DNA from: Seiridium cupressi
Taxonomy: Eukaryota > Ascomycota > Sordariomycetes > Amphisphaeriales > Sporocadaceae
Assembly (NCBI GenBank): GCA_036674765.1
Contig: JARVKI010000077.1
Span: forward strand, 143,815-207,814
Reading direction: 5' to 3'
DNA: 64,000 bases
Shown: one piece after another, positions 24,763-36,056 of the stretch
Layout of the letters: every line of letters begins with the position of its first letter
How positions within the stretch are numbered: position 1 is the stretch's first letter
Notes under the pieces: generated by a model
Database searches by the model: none
What the model was told of the DNA's origin: nothing
The model's input: the letters and a program-made list of their open reading frames with translations, nothing else
Position numbers and translations under genes: made by a program

Positions 24763-25165
24763 GAAGCTTGACCCACAGATGCCTACTGCGCTGGTCTGCT
24801 CTTGATCAGTGATAGAGCTAGGAAGTGTTGGGCGAGAGATGTGGGACAGAGAAGAGATGGACCCATTGACTCTGGCGGCCGGCGAATGCTATATGTTTAT
24901 AGAGCACTCGGCCTGAATTACATGATCAGCTGAAAGGAGCACTCCAGCACATGTGCTAGGCTGCATGAACGATATTGCCTCGAAATGATTGATGATCCCG
25001 GCCGTAAACTTACAATAATGATAGACCTTCACGAACCGGGTTCCTGTTCTAGGACTCTGCGGTACACGTTCTCACTTAGTTTCTAGATTAATGCAGTGTA
25101 CAATTATGTAGGCTCAGCTTGAGGCAGTAGCTAAAGATGAAACTCATCCTGAGGTGAATCTACTT
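24763..25165. other. intergenic
   Basis: No gene is supported. The region contains the putative promoter of the orphan gene on the minus strand. Confidence 0.35.
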
Positions 25166-25879
25166 CTAAGTTTGCACACCCCACGATTGTTGACAATATC
25201 CATCGACAACCCTTGCTATAGCCTCTCCTCGGGCCAAGCGAGCTGCTTCGATAAAAGGGTTCCCATTACACTCGCGTCTAAACGTCCAGCCACGTGTTCT
25301 AGCAAGAGACACTGCTTCTTCTTCGTGTGCTCCTTTGGGCCCGTTTTCAATTGTTTCAAGTAGTAGTGTTGGCTTATCTTCGAACATATCTAGTAAGTTT
25401 GATCGCTTGATCAATTCGAAAGAAACGGTGTTGTTGTACGGTAGGATGATGGCATTAGCCGATACAATCCAATCCCCTAACAGATGAGCATATTCGGCCC
25501 AGTCGCCTATATCATCAACGTTGATGACTCGCGAGCCAATTTGGATCGTGGTTGAGTCAAAAAAGGTGGAACACTGGAGCCACAGTCAATTACTATTACG
25601 AAAAGCGAGGATGGGTCTTACGTCTTGGTAATTCTCCTTGTGGTACCTCTTGATGACGCTGGACTTTCCACAGCCACCTGGGCCGATTAAAAGTACCCTG
25701 AGTGTCTGACTTGTGAATCTGAGGGTCTCCAAGAACCTGAGGGGGTCGGGGCTTTTGATAAGTGAGCATCGCGCAAGCTCCGCCGAATATTTGTTTGGAA
25801 TATGGCTCTTCAAAGTCGGGTCGAGTTCGGTGGGCGCGAAGATCCGCAACGTAAATAAAACCTCTGAATTTGGTGCCAC
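25166..25879 (-). CDS. degenerate Ras-like P-loop GTPase, 5' end unresolved
   Basis: Two exons can be joined, 25879-25622 and 25573-25166 (48-nt intron, phase 0), giving about 221 aa. After an ~60-residue N-terminal extension comes LRVLLIGPGGCGKSSVIKRY, a good G1/Walker A loop (GxxxxGKS). The G3 position reads VDDIGDW instead of DxAGQ. The G4 position (N/TKxD) is replaced by LLLETIENG, and the last helix resembles Ras (EEEAVSLARTRGWTF ... EAIARVVDGY). The fold is Ras-like but the guanine-specificity motif is missing, so nucleotide binding may be altered or lost. The upstream edge has no ATG (GTG at 25879). A preceding ATG-opened frame (26088-25905) ends at a GTAAGT donor but does not join in phase, so the 5' model is either wrong or broken. 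Confidence 0.45.
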
Positions 25880-27630
25880 ACCTTCTATTAGGAAAGAATG
25901 TACTTACGTTGTGAACTCTAAAGACAGTATGGAGGGCCTTCGCCGGACTTTGTCTCCCAAAGGACAGAGAAACACTAAGCCTACGGCATAGCCTGCCTGT
26001 GACAGGGTTGGGTTGCGATGAAGGAGGCACGTTCAAAACTGCCGTGGAACTCATCAGCCAGAATATTGAGTATCTGTCATGTATTGCCATTATCAAGCAC
26101 TGGACACTGTGATAGCCAGTAACTTGGAGGGAGTTTGACCAACAGCCCGGCGGACGCGTGTATCTCTATGTAACCCAAGTCGAAATATAAGGGAAAGAGA
26201 CGAGTTACGACTTACTGGCTGCGAGTAATAAAGGTTCGCAGCGGTGAAAGTTGCAGCCTGTATACATGGTTTAGCCTTTAGTGTGAGTTGGGTACTGCTT
26301 GCCAATCATGACTCACCAAGCCCATAAGCAGATTCATAGACATTGTCAAGACAGGGGGACTCTCAGGATTATAACGACAGTTCGGAGGACTCTATTTGAG
26401 TATATTAGCGACCAGAACCATAATTACTGGTGTCTTTGCCGCATTACTGCTGTTATGGGTGCCGCTGGTCCAGGACGGTTCTCTAGCGTGTTGGCCTCGG
26501 TTAGAGGTTGTGTCGCTTGTGCTCAATGTTGACATGGCAGGTGTCTCGATCCGGGAGTTGCTCCTGAGAGACCCTGTTGTGGTCACGTGTACATTCATTG
26601 TCGTTGATTTTCTTCGGCTATCGGTGTTGTCATGAATTCTGCTGATACCGGCCTCACTTGGGTACCCCAAGGCTTGATGTGCAAAGATACACAGTTTTGA
26701 TCCTGAGTTGCCTAGCATGCTCAGCTAGCGTTGTAGAATCTAGTATCAAGACCATGATGGAACCGAATTGCCGACCTAAGCTTTCGGCGTTCGGACGAGG
26801 GTGCCGGTGAGCGACGAGGTGGGGCATGGGCTTTGAAGCCGAAGTAGCTACGCTTGTGGGACCTACGCCAACAGTCAAGTAGCCAGCAGGGAGATGGCTA
26901 GGGTCAACTGCCGGCTTCTGCTACAGTAGCTCAAGATGCAGACGGTAAATAACACATTCGGCAGCCTGCCCGGCGTCGACTCCACTAGACATGGCAATGT
27001 TGTGATAGTGGGCTCGGCACTTTCGGAGCATTAGCACATCCAGATTCCACAAAGCATGCAACCAATTCTTCTCGTGTTAGTATCTACCCGATTGGAACAT
27101 TGAAGTGCAGAGACGGCATACTCGTGCCCATATTAGGCGGCCAACGAGACAGCGCCTTTATTTGGCATCGGTGGAGTCGTATGTCTCGTAACTGTCATGG
27201 AGTAACTTGTAACATAGATTCAATTGAGCCAAGAATGGTGCGACCTTAATAAAAAATCTAGACCGAAGCTCTCAGCCAAAGTAATCCATAGGAGACGTTC
27301 CAAATCATTGGAAGATATGGATGAACTCTGAAACTCATGTGAGAAAAAGGGATATACATTTAGTCGTCGAGCCCTGCAGAGAGCGAAGTCATTTCTGATC
27401 AGGAAACAACCAACTAGGCATTTGAAGTTGCGTTAGGAATGCAGCCCTGAGGTAAAAACAGCTCAGGAATCACCCTTGAGCCATCAAGTCTGATGAATGC
27501 TGGAAGGGGAATCGGCACGCGCAGTACATTCGGCCAATACCCAATCTTCATATATATAACAACTGGCGCAAGACCAACACTATAGAAGCAAACCAAGTAA
27601 CACTCATTTCTCCCAGGACTATATATGTAA
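25880..27630. other. intergenic, no supported gene
   Basis: Several short ORFs on both strands are low in complexity (for example the Ser/Thr-rich frame at 26718-26392). None shows a conserved motif. The segment may contain a decayed 5' part of the GTPase-like gene. It separates the decay zone from the first cluster gene. Confidence 0.35.
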
Positions 27631-29236
27631 TCAGTATTTTGGCTTGCTAGGAATAGTCGACATAAATCGATCAACATCGATCTGTATGCCCAATAGTTGT
27701 GATAGCCATTCCAAGATAATGACAGATGCCTGAGGCCCACCCATATGTCTTTGCTTTGGCACGAAGCTATTCATTCTGTAAGTAAGTCGTAGGATAATGA
27801 TATCGAGTAGAAGGATTAACTTGCCGTGCTGCTTTGGGCTTTCCGTGCTGAAGGCAAATAAAGTAGTCATCTATCGGAAATACGCCTTCGTCCATCCCAT
27901 TTACTAACAATAACGTTGTACAAGGCTTGCTCAGGGTACCATCGACGACTAAGGAAAACCGTCCCATTGCTTCCCTTTTGAATGCCTCATAATCAGTTCC
28001 ATAGCCAAACTTATGACATAAGGCGTGAGCAAGGCTGGCCAATGTAATTAGCTGTTGTCGAGGTTGGAATATATCGGCTGGGGCTGGGTTGACTTACTCG
28101 AATGTATACTCCCGGTTGTCGGCATTCTCAAGCCATTCAGGGCTGAACATATAATGGCACCCTCCCCCATGTGCCACAACGCCTTTGAGCTTATCTGGAT
28201 GAGTATGTGCCAACCTGATGCTGTAGAATCCACCAGTACTAAAGCCCCAGTTCACGATTCGGGTTTGGTCAATGGCCTCCTGCTGAGCTATCCATTCGAA
28301 CATGCTATCCCAGACTCGATCAGGACTGGTCGGATCCGAGGGGGAACCAGGATTATCGCCAGTACCGGGAACCTCGACGATCAACGTAGCACAACCGACT
28401 TGCCGCCAACCTTCTTTCCATGCTGCCAATTCAGTACGATAAGCATCTAGCCCAGTAAATATTACTACCAGTGGTGCTTTATGAGAGCTGCTTGTTCTTT
28501 CTGGCAGGTGGAAAAATCCAGGAAGAAACCCGCCTTCGCCTTGGACTGCATGCGTATGGGGAATATCAACCTGGACCATTGGGTATTTATGCAATCTTGT
28601 TCAAACCTTGATTAGTGAATTCCCTTTTAGTTCTGGCTATATAGAGGATATCGAACTTACAAGAGTCCTTTGCGAGCGGCCTCCTTCCCTTTACTCCATG
28701 CGTGCTGCTGCTGCTTCGATCGAGGTATGGGGAACCTAGCGATCCTGTACAAGGCAGAACCGCGGCTGTTAAGATGAAGTGTTAGCCTGAAGGGATGCAT
28801 GCCAGAACACTTCGACGTACAGGTATAATTCTGATGCCTCTTCTCGGTTGCCATGCTGTTCTGCAACCATGGCCCGCTCGATAAGATGCTCTGCTTTGGG
28901 GAAGAAGCACTCTGCGTATTCATCCCAATCATAGGGCTCCTTAAGGCCTTTCTGCAGGGTGTGAGAACCTATATATTATCATTATACCCGTCTAAGATAG
29001 GCTTACGGACCTTGATAATCTCCTCTACGACAGGTTCAAAATCTTGAATTGCACCGAACATGAATGGGTAGACTCCCAAGGCGCACTGCCACCGTTAGCT
29101 ATGAATAGACAATGACCGCAAGAGAGCCTACCAGTTGTTTCCATTTGGTCTCCCACAAAACCTGAAAGCTCACGTGGTGGGCAGCGATGGAATCTAGTTC
29201 ATCTTGGATGAAATATTCACCTCTCGGACCGGTCAT
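27631..29236 (-). CDS. Ayg1-like alpha/beta hydrolase
   Basis: Seven exons read cleanly: 29236-29132, 29085-29011, 28951-28821, 28765-28661, 28595-28098, 28034-27825 and 27766-27631, giving 419 aa (Ayg1 of A. fumigatus is about 406). Ayg1 shortens a heptaketide naphthopyrone by C-C hydrolysis in conidial pigment synthesis; relatives cleave polyketides or esters. The N-terminal cap contains FQVLWETKWKQL, EYAECFFPKAEHLIERA and ALYRIARFP. The hydrolase domain has VQVDIPHTHA, VIFTGLDAYR (oxyanion region), VEVPGTGDNP, the nucleophile elbow GFSTGG, LLLVNGMDEGVFPIDD (Asp) and HMGGP (His). The last intron (27824-27767) starts with GCAAGT, a GC-AG intron; splicing there restores KAARFVPKQRHMGG. It is divergent from the LigB gene, with which it may share a promoter. 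Its substrate is probably the cluster's polyketide (inference). Confidence 0.88.
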
Positions 29237-30179
29237 TCTTGCTGTGGCTTCCCGTGTCGTACAGCTGTTAATGAATCATACGTGCTCATTGAGCAATACC
29301 GCAGAACACCATCAACCGGAAGCGAGTAATGCGTCAGAAAGACGTAGTTATACATATCCCGACATGCCAACATGTCTCGTGGGGCTAAAACTTGGGTAGC
29401 TCCGGAAACCTGGCAGGAAGACAAACTGTTCCGGTTACTAGCTTCGATGACCCTATGAGAGTTGATTCAGACCCACTTTGCTTAGATTTACCCGAAGTTT
29501 CACTGCTGTATGACCACGGATCGGCGCTCAGGGAAGTCAAGATGTCACGAGAGCCAAGTTCAAAGTTTGTGGTACCAGTCTTGCGTTCTCCGTACATGGC
29601 ATCGTGAAAATTTCAGAAGTGTCCGACTCCCGGCAACCGACAGATCGCCAACAGAAGTGGAGAAGCCGGAGAATACCATTTTTACACAGTAAGGATATCA
29701 AGGTTCATGATCAAAGGGCAGTGCCATCACAGCAAAAATGTTTGGGTTTCATTCCGGACTCGGGGAAGACATGGGTTGTATCGGTGCGATCATCTTCAAC
29801 AACCGAAGATGATCTCAACTTCCGACTTGGCAGGTAATCTTCCGATCATGCAGCAGTCAACCAAGTTCATCGGCAGACTAGAGTAAGCCGCGTCAATGAT
29901 AACTAAGACCGGCAAACAATGTCGGCAGATGAGTCTATCCTGGACCTCCGAGGATGCGGGCGTGGGAATGGAGTCGGAAAGCGGCAGATATTGGGATTCT
30001 CCACCACCCTGTCGCAGCTTAGGCAGGGGGCTAGGGGCATTTCCATGCTTATATACACTGGAAGTACGAGAAGAATAACGTCGGCGCTTTGGCCGCATTG
30101 TAAAGCCATATCTATTCAGAGGCAACACACGAACATTGTGACACACCGACTCGCCTGAACTCTTGCTCGCCTTCGCACG
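29237..30179. promoter_or_regulatory. shared divergent promoter, Ayg1-like / LigB-like genes
   Basis: This 943-bp gap lies between the start codons of two outward-facing cluster genes, the usual arrangement for co-regulation. I looked for TCG-N5-CGA sites like the one upstream of the PKS and did not see an exact one. The ORFs inside are short and overlapping with no family features. Confidence 0.45.
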
Positions 30180-31318
30180 ATGACCTCCACCTTAGTCCGT
30201 GAAGAAAATTCCATGAATATGGCCGTGGAAGGAGCAGTAGAGTCTTTGGCCCCTGTCCATATGTTTTCTCACGGTTCTCCTATGATGCTCGGTGAAGAGC
30301 ATGCCTCGGCCGATTACTGGGAGGAGTGTGGCAAGCAAGCGCTGGCCAATGGTATTGAACATGTGGTCATGATGGTAAGTAATACCACGGTACAGCTCTA
30401 GAATTCATCCTTGTTCCTTGTATTTCCCTCTTTGAAACACGGGGAAGAAATTGTGAAAGAGCGTCTTGCAAGTCAGTCTACCTCATCATAGTGTTTTACT
30501 TACACATGGTAATGCAGGGCGGCCACTGGTCAACCTCGATACCCAGTGCTGTCCTAATCTCAGCAAACCCACAGCCAGTCAAGTCGCCAATGCCCTTCGT
30601 ACACTCGACCAAATACAGCAACTACGAGCTGCGTCCAGACCTTGATTTCCTGCCTACCATCACGGCGCACTTGGAAGCGGCGGGTATCCGGGCGCTGGCG
30701 GACCCCAAGTTCGATTGGATCCACGATACGTATCTAGTACTGATTCGTATGTTCCCGCAAGGCTGTCCGCCGACGACGCTTATTAGTATGAACGACCTAT
30801 ACGATCCGCATTTTCATATGTCTCTCGGTGTTGCGTTGCGGCCGTTGCGGGCTCGTAAGTATAAAACATTATTTATCGGCTCCGGTGGCTCTGTACACAA
30901 TTTATATCGGAACTCATGGGGCCCTATGCTACGTTATCGAGATAATTTCGCACAACCCACACCGCCGGGGAATTGGGCTCTCGACTTCCGCCAGGACCTA
31001 TTGAGTGCGATTTGTCCAGGGCACGAGGAGTTGCTGCCTTTACATGAGGCCAAATCCAATCCTCGCAAGGTCCGAAGCACTAAAGGCAGCGGAGGTCCTT
31101 TATTACGAAAAAAGATCACGAGCCTGATGAAGCATCCACTATATAGAGATGCTCATGGTACCGATGATCATTTTATGGCGAACCTGTTTGTAGCCGGCTT
31201 ATGTGGCGGAAAGGGGGATGAAAATATGATGAGTGAAATGGGGGCCGAGGATTGGGAGCTAACCAACATATGCAACTCGCAATATACACTGGGCTCTTGG
31301 AGTGGATATCGGGAGTAA
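30180..31318 (+). CDS. LigB-type (class III) extradiol ring-cleaving dioxygenase
   Basis: Exons 30180-30374 and 30518-31318 (phase 0 intron, GTAAGT...GCAG) encode 331 aa. The protein belongs to the LigB/DOPA-4,5-dioxygenase superfamily of Fe(II) enzymes that open catechol rings next to the hydroxyls. Landmarks are VHMFSHGSPMM (metal His), VVMMGGHWSTS (His), YELRPDLDF, FDWIHDTYLVLIRMFP (acid/base region), SMNDLYDPHFHM, LFIGSGGSVHNLYRN, NWALDFRQ, HPLYRDAHGTDDHFMANLFV and CNSQYTLGSW at the end. No residue of the core motifs seems lost. There is no signal peptide. Its place beside an NR-PKS and a P450 suggests that it cleaves a hydroxylated aromatic polyketide (inference). A general aromatic-catabolism role is the alternative. 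Confidence 0.88.
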
Positions 31319-31375
31319 CCTAATACTTTGATCTGAGATTCGTTAGCACAATCGCAACCCATACATCCTGAACGT

Positions 31376-32695
31376 TCAACCTGAGTAGGTTTTCACGACT
31401 ATGCAATCAATAAGAATGTAATTTTCAAGCGATCTGGACTCGAATTGACCCAGATATCCATAGAAAGGCTGTGCCCTTCCAGATGAAGTACAGGGGCCCG
31501 AATGTGGGTCTTCCAACTTATAGTCTTGTCCCGCAACCAGGGCCTCTTTGATTCGGCGATGCGTTAGGAGATAATCTGGGCAGCTGTAAGTGGAAACGCC
31601 CTACTATTTGGGACTTACTTCTCCCCGAATGTTACACCATCCATCAACGTAGTACCGTACAAAACACAGGAGCCGAAGTCAACTCCCAGCTTTACATCAA
31701 GCCTTGACCAAAGCTCGGAGAATTGAGTTCGGACAATATCCTTTGTGCTTCCCGCGGTCCCCTTCTTACCGGCTTGGCACTTTCATACCGGGTTCTTCCA
31801 CATATGTCGGATCAATTCAGTCTTCTTGCGTGCGCTCCGTGAGTGTAGCTATCCGCAAGGGTAAGGCTGTATGATGTTACACCAGAGCTTGCTTAGAGGT
31901 TGTGGAATCATTCAAGCGATCGCCAGTGAAGCGTCGTCATCCGTATGTAGAGTATGCAATGTCACTTAGAAAATCTTCGCAATTGGCTACACTGCGCTAC
32001 CCGGCTATCCGTTGTACATACACCCTGGGCCAAGCTGAGCTGATGATCATGGGCGATCTAATCTCACGAAACCCAACTTATTCCACTTCTTCGAAATTTC
32101 AGAGCTGCCTCAATATCCTCAAGTAGATTGATGAAATTGTTGTGACAGATACATCCAGGAATCAGGGCTGTCTTAGTGTGTCTGATGCACAGCGTACCCC
32201 AATGTTTCCACGCAGGCGGATCCAGGTACTGTAAACGAGGACGTTGGGAACACCAAATACTATGCTGGCCTTCATAACGGTGCAATTAGAACTGTCCGCC
32301 CACCTTCCATTTCCAAAGCGTGTTATTGACTCTTCCACCAGTCTTGGACCATAGCCAGCTGATAACCTATCTAGAGATCAGTACATGTGACTCTTCCGCT
32401 CAAGAACAACAGCCTAGAATTTGAGACTGTCATCTGAGAGGAATAGCATACAGCGGTGAGCCAAGCGCCGTGCATCATTAGAAATGCAACCGCGCGTCCC
32501 AAAGACGATTCTCCCCAAGGCCGCAATGTTCGGTCCAGCTTCATGTTTAGCGGCCGGTAAGGTGGCACTCCGCGATGCGACTCACCCCAGCCAGCTGGAT
32601 TATCAACAAGAGGTGCATCGTGGTCCCTCCATGGTGACCATATATGTCGCGGTGGGAGGTTTGGCTCGCCAGTGTCTGCTGATTTTGGCGACATC
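31376..32695 (-). pseudogene. unrecognised multi-exon gene, decayed
   Basis: Three stretches of convincing coding sequence run on the minus strand. Stretch 1 starts at ATG 32695 (MSPKSADTGEPNLPPRHIWS ... GRAVAFLMMHGAWLTA) and ends at a GTATGC donor. Stretch 2, roughly 32365-32190, reads LSAGYGPRLVEESITRFGNG, then VMKASIVFGVPNVLVYSTWI and RLRGNIG before GTACGC. Stretch 3, from about 31820, reads ELIRHMWKNPV, TGA stop, KCQAGKKGTAGSTKDIV, then FGSCVLYGTTLMDGVTFGEK. A clean intron (GTAAGT...TTACAG) then leads into CPDYLLTHRRIKEALVAGQD and a stop at 31376. The middle between stretches 2 and 3 could not be joined, and the TGA interrupts an otherwise continuous frame. I do not recognise the family. 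It lies inside the cluster, between the dioxygenase and the ALDH-like gene, so it may be a lost pathway step. Confidence 0.45.
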
Positions 32696-33175
32696 CTCCA
32701 AAGGGTGCGCAAGTTCAGATAAAGTCAGGTTGATGATGAACCAAGGTTGGTGTAGAGGGTGAACCTCGAGCATGTCCACATTGCGACCTGATTCGGGTAC
32801 CTTGGGAGTATCGTAGCACTAGTCTGATATAGTGACTAGTAAGTCACTGATGTCCGAACCGATGCTCCCGCGGTCAATCATAAAATTCGGCCCGCGGGCC
32901 CTTTCAAAGACAACCCCACCCACAAATACGCCGAAGTCTACTCTACTCCCACCTTTGCCGTCGTTGCATGCCTCAACTGGTGACGCCTGAAACAAGCTGC
33001 CTTTTGTAAAATATGAAACTAAGATAGCTTTCACCAGTTAATTTCACCTGTCTCAGGTGAGAGTAACAGAAAAGAGAACACAGTCGATACATATTTGCCT
33101 TCATGATCAATCGATTACTCAAGTTAGAATCTCAGTTCTGATCCTGAAAGAACAAGTGCAGCCTATCGGTCCAAG
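32696..33175. promoter_or_regulatory. upstream region of the ALDH-like gene
   Basis: No gene is supported. The region lies between two divergent 5' ends (decayed orphan gene and ALDH-like gene). It contains the G+C-rich palindromic patch GGCCCGCGGGCC at about 32891-32902; no known regulator can be assigned to it. Confidence 0.35.
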
Positions 33176-34809
33176 ATGGCATCCTCCGAAACAGCCATTG
33201 AGAGACTACAGATGGCAGTGGTTGATGGCCGAACCGAAAATGTTCGATACCGCCAGGGTCAACTTCAAAGCCTGTCTGCAGCATTGCGTGACGATGTCGA
33301 GAAGATTGCCAGCGCTCTTGCGGATGATTCGAAAGGTTCGCCCAAAGAGGTCGAGGTAGAATATTACTTGGCCATGAATACCGTCCGACATTTCTATGAC
33401 ACACTCAACTTCGAAATGGAGTACACGCGAGAGTATCAGGTCGTTCATGGAAAAGATAATGCAATGCGTAGAGAAGGTGTCGGATTGGTACTTATTCGAC
33501 CAACGAACCACACCAGATTTTACTCTATTATTGCCCCACTAGCTGCTGCTATCAGTGCCGGGAATTGTGTGGCCCTAGAAGTAAGCCGAGCATACCATAA
33601 CTAGATGATAAGACATTAACCTGAGAAAACAGCTTCAAGATACAGTTTTCCCAATTGATGCAGCCTTACGCCAAATCTTGCCCGTTGCGCTAGATTTTAA
33701 TACGTTTTGCATAAGCGAAATAACGAAGGACTCCTATATACCCGAGACAGCGGTCCTTGTCGATCAGGCTACTGAGACATCTCCTGAAAGCCTCAGAAAC
33801 CAAATCCTTCCAAGCTCAACCATGCGGACAATCGCCATAGTGGACCGTGGAGCAGACGTACAACTCGCGGCGAAATCCGTTCTGAACGCGAGGTTCAGTT
33901 TCGGGGGCACGTCACCGTATGCTCCTGATCTAGTATTGGTAAATGAGTTTGTCAAGCAGGAGTTCATCGAGGCGTGTTCCGCACATGCGACCCCGGCTTA
34001 CACCAAGGTATCTAGCCTAAAGGCCAACCGAGACCATAGCCGCAAGACACTTCAAGCTTTGAATGACGCAAAGGATAAGAACCAGGTGTCGATCTTTGGA
34101 TCTGATGGTTTCAAGCTGATCGATGTCCATACTAGGTAAGTCAGGTCTTGGCAGCTTTCCGTTCAGATAATGGACTAATGGGCATCAATCACTCTGTATA
34201 GATCATCTCCACTTACAAAATTGAAGGTAAAAGGCCGCTACCTGATCATTGCTTCTGTATCCGGTCTTGTTGATGCCATATTCACGGAGCAATTTGAGTA
34301 GGTCAACAAAGAAACGAGCCAGTTCTGCAAGACTAACCGATAACCACAGGCCCCTTCTGGCTGGCTATTTCTTCGCCGGTCCCGCAGCTGCCAAATACAT
34401 GGCAGAACAACTCCATTGCCATATATCTTGCATCAATCGAATTCCTGTTCAGTTGCTCGTTGGTCCGGCCGCGCCGACAGCATACGACGCTAACTTGTGT
34501 TACCGCTATACTAAAGAGATGTTTTCTGTTTCAAGACCTCTTTTTATTGAGGCTCCAACCGAAGCTTTTGCTAATGCAGAGGAGTTGCTTGCTGATTCTA
34601 ACAAGACGTCCGCCTCAAGTCTTCGGAGGCTGGCAGTCAAACCGCTCAAGCCAATTGGGCAACCAGGCAATTCCCATCTCAGCTATTTCGATACTGGATT
34701 TGTGATCATGGCCAGCATAACATTCTTTGGCTTCCTTCCCGTCCTGGGTTATAGCAGCTGGATCATTGCGAGGAAGGGGCATGACATATTCTTACGTTGG
34801 AAATATTGA
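33176..34809 (+). CDS. aldehyde-dehydrogenase-like protein lacking the catalytic Cys
   Basis: Exons 33176-33580, 33633-34135, 34202-34297 and 34350-34809 are in phase and give 487 aa, a full ALDH length. The order follows class-3/fatty ALDHs: an N-terminal helical region (EVEYYLAMNTVRHFYDTLNF), REGVGLVLIRPTNHTRFYSI (the usual PxNxP), PLAAAISAGNCVALE, then MRTIAIVDRGADVQLAAKS. The catalytic segment, normally GQxCxxPD, reads FGGTSPYAPDLVLV, so Ser or Pro stands where the nucleophilic Cys should be. The ELGGK glutamate is not recognisable either. The C-terminus is hydrophobic (IMASITFFGFLPVLGYSSWI), a likely membrane anchor. Oxidation by the normal mechanism is unlikely. A scaffolding, binding or alternative catalytic role is possible. 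It lies between the dioxygenase and the P450 in the cluster. Confidence 0.78.
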
Positions 34810-34847
34810 AATACAGTGATCATGTAGCATATTGTGTGGGTGCCAGT

Positions 34848-34990
34848 GTCAGAATAGGGGCCCCAACCACCTGGATTATCGGGCTTCTCAGCCACTACAT
34901 ATAAACTAGCTACCTCCCACTGCCTACGGCAACCTTCTGATACCCAAGATATCACTCAATTCACCTCATACCCTTCGTTCCATCTCAACA
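34848..34990. repeat. diverged direct repeat, copy A
   Basis: About 140 bp match 47554-47694 in the same orientation. Shared anchors include GTCAGAATA, CTAGCTACCTCCC, TTCTGA, CAATTCA/CAATCA and CCTTCGTTCCATCT. The repeat includes the 3' end of a minus-strand frame ending RWNEGYEVN-stop here and RWNEGNEVN-stop in copy B. The two copies bracket the P450-PKS block. Confidence 0.65.
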
Positions 34991-35421
34991 CCCAGCGCGT
35001 CGACATAGACCGCGCGAGTTGACGGTATATCTCCAAATCATCATAACTCAGCCAAATCATGTCCGTATCAAGAGCTTTTGATATAGACTTAAGGGCAATC
35101 GGATGAAAAATGAAGAGTATAGGATAGAAGCCGAGGTCTTCACGCGCAGTACCGCTGCCGCGGGCATTAAATACCACGAGATTACCGAGATGGTCGGCAC
35201 GTCGACGCGCCAAACTGTGACCAAGATCATCCCTCGCAGTACACAGATTCTAATCCGATATGTCGTACCTCTGCGAACAGCTTCTCGGACAGGGGGTCTT
35301 CGACGGCTATAATCAACATCGAGAATTCGTCATGTGTGTCTCTTTTCCTGTTACCCATTGGGAGAAGATGGAGTCCAAGGCCAGTCTTGGCTATCTCTGG
35401 CAGAGCGATTAGAAGAAACAA
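34956..35421 (-). pseudogene. unrecognised gene remnant
   Basis: Two minus-strand frames run in tandem. The first (35421-35227) contains KTGLGLHLLPMGNRKRDTHD and EDPLSEKLFAEVRHIGLESV and then stops. The second contains YPILFIFHPIALKSISKALD, then TDMIWLSYDDLEIYRQLARS and ends RWNEGYEVN. They look like parts of one protein separated by a stop or an unresolved intron. The family is unknown. The very end of it is duplicated at 47.66-47.70 kb. Confidence 0.4.
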
Positions 35422-36056
35422 AGGCAGTACATCTTAGACTGCTACGGAGTGAGGGCGTGCGGCGCCAAGAATTCTTTTGGGACGGTATAGACACGTCGGG
35501 GAGAGGAGGGGACGAGCGTCCAGCTTACTAGCAAACTCCATGATAGAGAATTCTGATGGGAAATTAGGGGAACCTAGACAACGAAGCGATGATCATGCAG
35601 TCAGTGCATGTCGATATGAATAAGCTCAACCGAAGGTAAAAGGTCTTCAGATGACCGCTCTTCGATCAACGTGATTATACGGCACCGTATGCGACCAGCG
35701 ATCAGTCCCATCCACCTGATTACTCCCCACAATGACGTGTGGCAGGCAATAGCGGTCCGTTGATTTTACAATTTGCTATTCGGCTGTCATGAACATCGTC
35801 TAGCCCGTAGCTAGCGCTACGTAGGAGATACGGCGATTGAAGTTGCTGGCCTCTTCTCAGCAAGCAACATTTTGGCAGGGAAAATGAAGTGTTTAGCTGA
35901 TAGCCGTGGCGTTCCTCCCGCTTGGGTGGTTAGGTGGGAAGGTCTTGAATAATAGCTACAGAGGCTTCACATGGTTGATCCTGGAAAACGAGTACATTGC
36001 CACTAACTGCTCCTTTCGATACAATGTTTACCAACGTATGAAGCATTATATGAGAG
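35422..36056. other. intergenic
   Basis: I see no supported gene between the remnant and the P450 stop. Confidence 0.35.
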
